This document shows, piece after piece, positions 5,950 through 8,965 of a stretch of 8,965 nt of DNA. The notes under the pieces are model-generated. The model made no database searches, was not told where the DNA came from, and was given only the letters and a program-made list of their open reading frames with translations. This stretch comes from Treponema sp. (GTDB lineage Bacteria; Spirochaetota; Spirochaetia; Treponematales; Treponemataceae): NCBI GenBank assembly GCA_016293005.1, contig JAEDFA010000065.1:1-8965 (forward strand). Direction: 5' to 3'. The position numbers were made by a program, and so were the translations under genes. Position 1 is the first letter of the stretch; each line of letters starts with the position of its first letter.

Positions 5950-6061
5950 CTGAGTTTAAGTCAGATTGATTTTTTTATTCAGTGTGACAGGTAATAAAAT
6001 CTTTAAAAACTCGTCTTTTTGATTTTTTAGAGGTTTCCATAAAATATTTTAGGGGTAAAAA

Positions 6062-6412
6062 TTGTTCGGAATAAAATCAAAAGAAAAAAAAGAAGATTTG
6101 ATATCTCATGTAAGGAATAAAATTCCTGATGAAGAAACGATTTGCGCTCTTGCAGAACTTTTTAAAGTATTTGGAGATGCGACTCGCGCAAAAATAATTA
6201 GTTGCCTTGAAATAAAAGATTTGTATGTCAGCGAAATCTGCGAAATTCTTGGAATGAGTCTTTCTGCGGTTTCTCATCAGCTTCGTGTTCTTCGCAATGC
6301 AAAACTTGTAAAAGGTACAAAGGAAGGCAAGGAAGTAAAATATTCTCTTGATGACAATCATGTGGCAATGATAATGGAATGTGGATTAACTCACATTTAT
6401 GAAGAAGAATAA
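6062..6412 (+). CDS. ArsR/SmtB-family metal-sensing repressor, zinc (alpha-5) type
   Basis: This 116-residue winged-helix repressor should bind the two operators before it and let go when metal is bound. Residues about 24-97 form the ArsR fold (LFKVFGDATRAKII, then the recognition region LGMSLSAVSHQLRVLRNAKLV, then the wing KEGKEVKYSL). The C-terminal helix carries Asp98, His100, His111 and Glu114 in the spacing of the SmtB/CzrA alpha-5 zinc site. The CadC-type ELCVC motif on alpha-3 is replaced by LYVSE (54-58), so the Cd/Pb thiolate site is missing. This points to Zn (or Co/Ni) sensing. The start is TTG at 6062: AGGGG lies 6 bases upstream, a stop (TAA) precedes in frame, and there is no ATG before the middle of the protein. 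The efflux ATPase gene follows 240 bases later. Confidence 0.93.
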   Translation: MFGIKSKEKKEDLISHVRNKIPDEETICALAELFKVFGDATRAKIISCLEIKDLYVSEICEILGMSLSAVSHQLRVLRNAKLVKGTKEGKEVKYSLDDNHVAMIMECGLTHIYEEE

Positions 6413-6468
6413 AAACTCTGCCTGAAATGGCGTCAGAGTTTTTATTTACAAGTTCGCGTTGCGAACTT
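6401..6468 (+). repeat. direct repeat copy 1: sensor gene 3' end plus two hairpins
   Basis: The last codons of the sensor gene (GAAGAAGAATAA), a terminator-like stem (6411-6443) and the small hairpin AAGTTCGC-GTT-GCGAACTT (6450-6468) recur at 6555-6630. The second copy differs by a 7-base insertion (GAATAAA-type) and three C-to-T changes over this stretch. It looks like a tandem duplication of about 150 bases that included the end of the gene. Confidence 0.85.
6411..6447 (+). terminator. intrinsic terminator directly after the sensor gene
   Basis: AAAAACTCTG (6411-6420) pairs with CAGAGTTTTT (6434-6443), a 10-bp stem, with GCC/GGC able to pair inside the loop. The T-rich arm continues into ATTT. 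It begins within the sensor stop codon and lies before the pump gene, so some read-through, or a separate pump promoter, is needed. Confidence 0.65.
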
Positions 6469-6477
6469 TCTTATTAA

Positions 6478-6509
6478 ATGCCTGTTCTCATTTCATTGCG
6501 AACAGGCGT
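6478..6509 (+). other. hairpin between the two repeat copies
   Basis: GCCTGTTC (6480-6487) pairs with GAACAGGC (6500-6507), and one U-G plus one A-U pair extend it to 10 bp; the loop is 12 bases. There is no T run, so it is not a terminator. Its GCGAAC (6498-6503) is identical to the right arm of the hairpin at 6450-6468, so the GTTCGC at 6452-6457 could pair with either. Confidence 0.55.
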
Positions 6510-6554
6510 AAAAAGTCAAATCGGAAATTGAGATTTCCTCATTGACTTTTTATT
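6510..6554 (+). terminator. second terminator-like hairpin in the sensor-pump spacer
   Basis: AAAAAGTCAA (6510-6519) pairs with TTGACTTTTT (6542-6551), and GGAAAT/ATTTCC (6523-6528 with 6533-6538) forms an inner stem around a TGAG loop, with a 3x3 internal mismatch. The right arm ends in TTTTTATT. The TTGACT in this arm could also be a weak -35 box (TAAAAG at 6564-6569, 16-base spacer) for the pump gene, which is speculative. Confidence 0.55.
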
Positions 6555-6630
6555 GAAGAAGAATAAAAGAATAAAAACTTTGCCTGAAATGGCGTTAGAG
6601 TTTTTATTTACAAGTTCGCGTTGCGAATTT
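6555..6630 (+). repeat. direct repeat copy 2 upstream of the pump gene
   Basis: This is the second copy of 6401-6468, including the former last codons of the sensor gene, now non-coding, and both hairpins. Its small hairpin is at 6612-6630 (AAGTTCGC-GTT-GCGAATTT). All three base substitutions against copy 1 are C to T, and each leaves a G-U pair in the stem. Confidence 0.85.
6573..6609 (+). terminator. third terminator-like hairpin, 44 bases before the pump start
   Basis: AAAAACTTTG (6573-6582) pairs with TAGAGTTTTT (6596-6605) using two U-G wobbles; it is the repeat copy of the stem at 6411-6443. The T-rich arm continues ATTTA. It is weaker than copy 1 because of the wobbles. Confidence 0.5.
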
Positions 6631-6652
6631 TATTTATATTGGAGAATTTATA

Positions 6653-8818
6653 ATGGAAAAAACTTATAAAATTCAGGTTGATTGTGCAAATTGTGCAAAT
6701 TTAATGGAAGATGCAGGCAGAAAAGTTAAAGGGGTAAAATCTGCGTCAATAAATTTTATGCTTCAAAAACTTACGGTTCAATTCGATGATGGCTATGACT
6801 GTGAAAAAGTGATGAAAAATGTTGTGAAGGCTTGTAAAAAAGTTGAACCGGATTGTGAAATTTTCATTCCTGAAGACACAGAAGAATCTGAAGAAAACAG
6901 AATTTCAACGCTCGTGCGGATTCTTTGTTCTGTGGCAATGTTTATTTTGATTCAGTTTATTCCGTTTGAAGTTTTAAATCAGAAAATGCCGTTTTCAATT
7001 CCGCTTAAATTTATTTTTTATGTTTTTTGCTATCTATTAATCGGGTTTGATGTTCTTTTTGGGGCTATAAAAGGAATTTTAAAGTTTCGCGCTCTTGATG
7101 AAAATTTTTTAATGGCGTTTGCAACAATCGGGGCATTTGTTCTTGAGTTTTATAAATCAGGGTGGAACATTTTTCAGATTGAAGATTGCAATGAAGCGAT
7201 TGCCGTAATGCTTTTTTATCAGATTGGAGAATTTTTTCAAGGATATGCGGTTTCAAAAAGTCGTAAAAATATCACGGAATTAATGGATATTCGGCCTGAT
7301 TATGCAAATATCGAAGAATCTGGCAGTTTAAAAAAGGTAAGTCCGTTTGATGTAAAAATCGGGGAAGTGATTATCGTTCAGCCGGGTGAAAAAATTCCTC
7401 TTGATGGAATTGTGGTTGAAGGGAATTCTTCGCTTGATATGAAAGCGCTGACTGGTGAAAGTCTTCCAAAAAATGTTTCTTCTGGCGATGAAATTATCAG
7501 CGGAAGCATAAATTTGACGGGAATTTTAAAAATCCGCGTTTCAAAAGAATTCGGTGAGTCGACGGTTTCAAAAATTCTGTCGCTTATGGAAAATGCTTCA
7601 TCGAAAAAATCAAAATCAGAAAAATTCATTTCAAAATTTGCAAAAGTTTATACGCCTGCTGTCGTTTTGAGTGCAGTTCTGCTTGCTGTAATTCCGCCTG
7701 TTTTCAGAATTTTATTTCTTTCCTCGTATGCACAATGGAATGTGTGGTTTTACAGAGCTTTGACATTTTTGGTAATCAGTTGCCCTTGCGCTTTGGTGAT
7801 TAGTATTCCGCTTTCATTTTTTGCAGGTTTAGGAGGAGCGGGAAAAGAAGGAATTTTAATAAAAGGTTCAAATTATCTGGAAGCTCTTTCAAAGACAAAA
7901 ATCGTTGTTTTCGATAAAACGGGAACTTTAACAAAAGGCGTTTTTGAAGTTACAGGAATTCACCACAATCTTATTGAAGAAGAAAAACTCTTGGAATTTG
8001 CCGCTTTAGCTGAATGCGCTTCAAGTCATCCAATCAGTAAAAGTCTTGTTTTGGCTTATGGAAAAGAAATAGATAGAAATCGAATTTCTAATATAGAAGA
8101 GATAAGTGGTGAAGGAGTTTGCGCAGTTGTAGACGGGAAAAAAATTCTTGCAGGAAATTCAAAATTGATGAAAAGATATTCAATTGGTTTTTCAGAATGT
8201 CATAAAACTGGAACTATAATTCATATTGCAATCGACGGAGAATATTCTGGGCACATTGTAATTTCTGATGTTGAAAAAGACGAATCAAAATACGCTGTAG
8301 AAGAATTAAAAAAGGTCGGTGTAAAAAGAATTGTAATGCTTACAGGCGATTCTAAAAAAGTTGCAGAAAGCGTTGCGGGAAATCTTGTAATCGATGAATA
8401 TTTTTCTGAACTTCTGCCGCAGGAAAAAGTTTTGAAAGTTGAAGGGCTTCTGGCTTCAAAGAATAAAGACGAAAATCTTGCGTTTGTCGGAGACGGAATA
8501 AACGATGCTCCAGTTCTTGCCCGAAGCGATATTGGAATTGCGATGGGCGCGTGCGGTTCTGATGCTGCAATCGAAGCAAGCGATGTCGTTTTGATGGACG
8601 ATAATCCTTTAAAAATTGCAAAAGCGATAAAAATTTCAAAAAAGTGTATGAATATCGTGCGGGAAAATATAATTTTTGCGCTTTCCGTAAAATTTATCTG
8701 TCTTGTGCTCGGTGCGCTCGGTCTTGCAAATATGTGGGTCGCTGTCTTTGCAGATGTCGGTGTTATGCTGATTGCAATTTTAAACGCGCTAAGGGCACTG
8801 CGGGTAAAATTTCGATGA
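6653..8818 (+). CDS. zntA: P1B-2-type Zn(II)/Cd(II)/Pb(II) efflux ATPase
   Basis: This 721-residue inner-membrane pump exports divalent soft metals, mainly zinc, cadmium and lead, using ATP. One N-terminal HMA domain carries DCANC (Cys11, Cys14). Membrane helices lie at about 88-106, 117-140, 150-166 and 183-198; the actuator loop has TGES (267-270); then come a helix at about 333-352 and a helix with the metal-site CPC (Cys377, Cys379). The catalytic part has DKTGTLT (Asp421 is phosphorylated), SSHP (457-460) in the nucleotide domain, TGD (564-566) and GDGINDAP (613-620). The last two helices carry Lys680 and Asp701 (FADVGV), the residues that mark Zn-type pumps such as E. coli ZntA. GGAG lies 8 bases before the ATG. 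Length is normal and the frame intact. Placement after the zinc-type repressor supports zinc as the main substrate; cadA would be an equally usable name. Confidence 0.97.
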   Translation: MEKTYKIQVDCANCANLMEDAGRKVKGVKSASINFMLQKLTVQFDDGYDCEKVMKNVVKACKKVEPDCEIFIPEDTEESEENRISTLVRILCSVAMFILIQFIPFEVLNQKMPFSIPLKFIFYVFCYLLIGFDVLFGAIKGILKFRALDENFLMAFATIGAFVLEFYKSGWNIFQIEDCNEAIAVMLFYQIGEFFQGYAVSKSRKNITELMDIRPDYANIEESGSLKKVSPFDVKIGEVIIVQPGEKIPLDGIVVEGNSSLDMKALTGESLPKNVSSGDEIISGSINLTGILKIRVSKEFGESTVSKILSLMENASSKKSKSEKFISKFAKVYTPAVVLSAVLLAVIPPVFRILFLSSYAQWNVWFYRALTFLVISCPCALVISIPLSFFAGLGGAGKEGILIKGSNYLEALSKTKIVVFDKTGTLTKGVFEVTGIHHNLIEEEKLLEFAALAECASSHPISKSLVLAYGKEIDRNRISNIEEISGEGVCAVVDGKKILAGNSKLMKRYSIGFSECHKTGTIIHIAIDGEYSGHIVISDVEKDESKYAVEELKKVGVKRIVMLTGDSKKVAESVAGNLVIDEYFSELLPQEKVLKVEGLLASKNKDENLAFVGDGINDAPVLARSDIGIAMGACGSDAAIEASDVVLMDDNPLKIAKAIKISKKCMNIVRENIIFALSVKFICLVLGALGLANMWVAVFADVGVMLIAILNALRALRVKFR

Positions 8819-8839
8819 TTGTAATTGACAATTTTTTTT
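8818..8839 (+). terminator. weak first terminator after the pump gene
   Basis: ATTGT (8818-8822) and ACAAT (8828-8832) form a short AT-rich stem followed by a run of eight T. It starts within the pump stop codon. The stem is only 5 bp, so alone it would be leaky. Confidence 0.35.
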
Positions 8840-8870
8840 GCGGTCATTAATATTTTGCACATAAACGGCA

Positions 8871-8901
8871 AAGATGTCAGATTTTCTGGCATCTTTTTTT
8901 T
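8871..8901 (+). terminator. strong intrinsic terminator of the metal-resistance unit
   Basis: AAGATGTCAG (8871-8880) pairs with CTGGCATCTT (8886-8895) over 10 bp with one wobble, around an ATTTT loop, followed by six T. It separates the pump from the gene starting at 8924. Confidence 0.9.
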
Positions 8902-8923
8902 ATTTTAAATCTGGAGGATTAAA

Positions 8924-8965
8924 ATGAAAGACGAGGCACTTCACATTCACACTTTACAATCGAAT
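8924..8965 (+). CDS. start of a gene cut by the window end, possibly a PHP-domain protein
   Basis: GGAGG at 8913-8917 lies 6 bases before an ATG at 8924, an ideal ribosome binding site. The 14 visible codons read MKDEALHIHTLQSN. The LHIHTxxS(N) pattern resembles the first metal-binding motif of PHP-domain phosphoesterases (typically DLHxHTxxSDG), but this is too little to be sure. It starts 23 bases after the pump's terminator; no separate promoter is clear in between, so it might depend on read-through or on a promoter overlapping the terminator. Confidence 0.6.
   Translation, partial: MKDEALHIHTLQSN

Noticed and set aside
6542..6569. A dedicated pump promoter TTGACT-16-TAAAAG in the sensor-pump spacer.
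   Set aside because: The -10 matches only four of six bases and the -35 is part of a hairpin arm; kept only as a possibility in the hairpin entry.
8221..8892. A 223-codon open frame antisense to the end of the pump gene.
   Set aside because: It lies entirely opposite highly conserved ATPase motifs, runs through the pump's terminator, and shows no recognisable domain; its length follows from the codon usage of the real gene.

Overview
The window looks like a chromosomal segment of a low-GC spirochaete, most likely a Treponema. This is inference from AT-rich coding sequence, GGAGG-type ribosome binding sites, sigma70-like promoters, TTG starts and spirochaete-style lipoproteins, not from a database match. 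Everything from 1 to about 5374 is read on the minus strand and everything from about 5900 to the end on the plus strand. A 687-base gene-poor spacer separates the two halves.

Minus strand, in order of transcription. A lipoprotein with four CxxC pairs and a degenerate formylglycine-generating-enzyme (FGE/SUMF1) domain (5374-4469) is followed by an unrecognised lipoprotein (4356-3655) and a strong intrinsic terminator (3582-3620). Next comes pyrE (3520-2822), overlapping by one base a small three-helix membrane protein (2822-2505), then ribD (2476-1364). The pyrE promoter sits so close to its ATG, with no Shine-Dalgarno, that the mRNA is probably leaderless. After ribD come a membrane acyltransferase-3 protein (1239-139) and, overlapping it by 8 bases, the start of an HTH_3 regulator that hits an early stop at the window edge.

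Plus strand. A near-consensus promoter (5893-5920) is bracketed by two SmtB/ArsR-type operators exactly 60 bp apart. It drives an ArsR/SmtB sensor (6062-6412) that keeps the alpha-5 zinc ligands and lacks the CadC-type cysteine pair. The downstream gene is a P1B-2 Zn/Cd/Pb efflux ATPase (6653-8818). Together they form a zinc (possibly Cd/Pb) detoxification unit: metal binding should release the repressor and allow pump expression. The 240 bases between sensor and pump are unusual: the 3' end of the sensor gene and its hairpins are duplicated, giving six hairpins, three of them terminator-like. Tandem terminators follow the pump, then a new gene begins (8924) that may encode a PHP-domain protein.

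No complete novel system is evident. The most unusual items are the terminator-rich sensor-pump spacer, the cysteine-rich pseudo-FGE lipoprotein with its structured leader, the apparently leaderless pyrE, and an orphan plus-strand stretch (5482-5834) with a possible small basic ORF, a 12-bp inverted repeat and its own terminator. No tRNA, rRNA, CRISPR array or transposase is visible.
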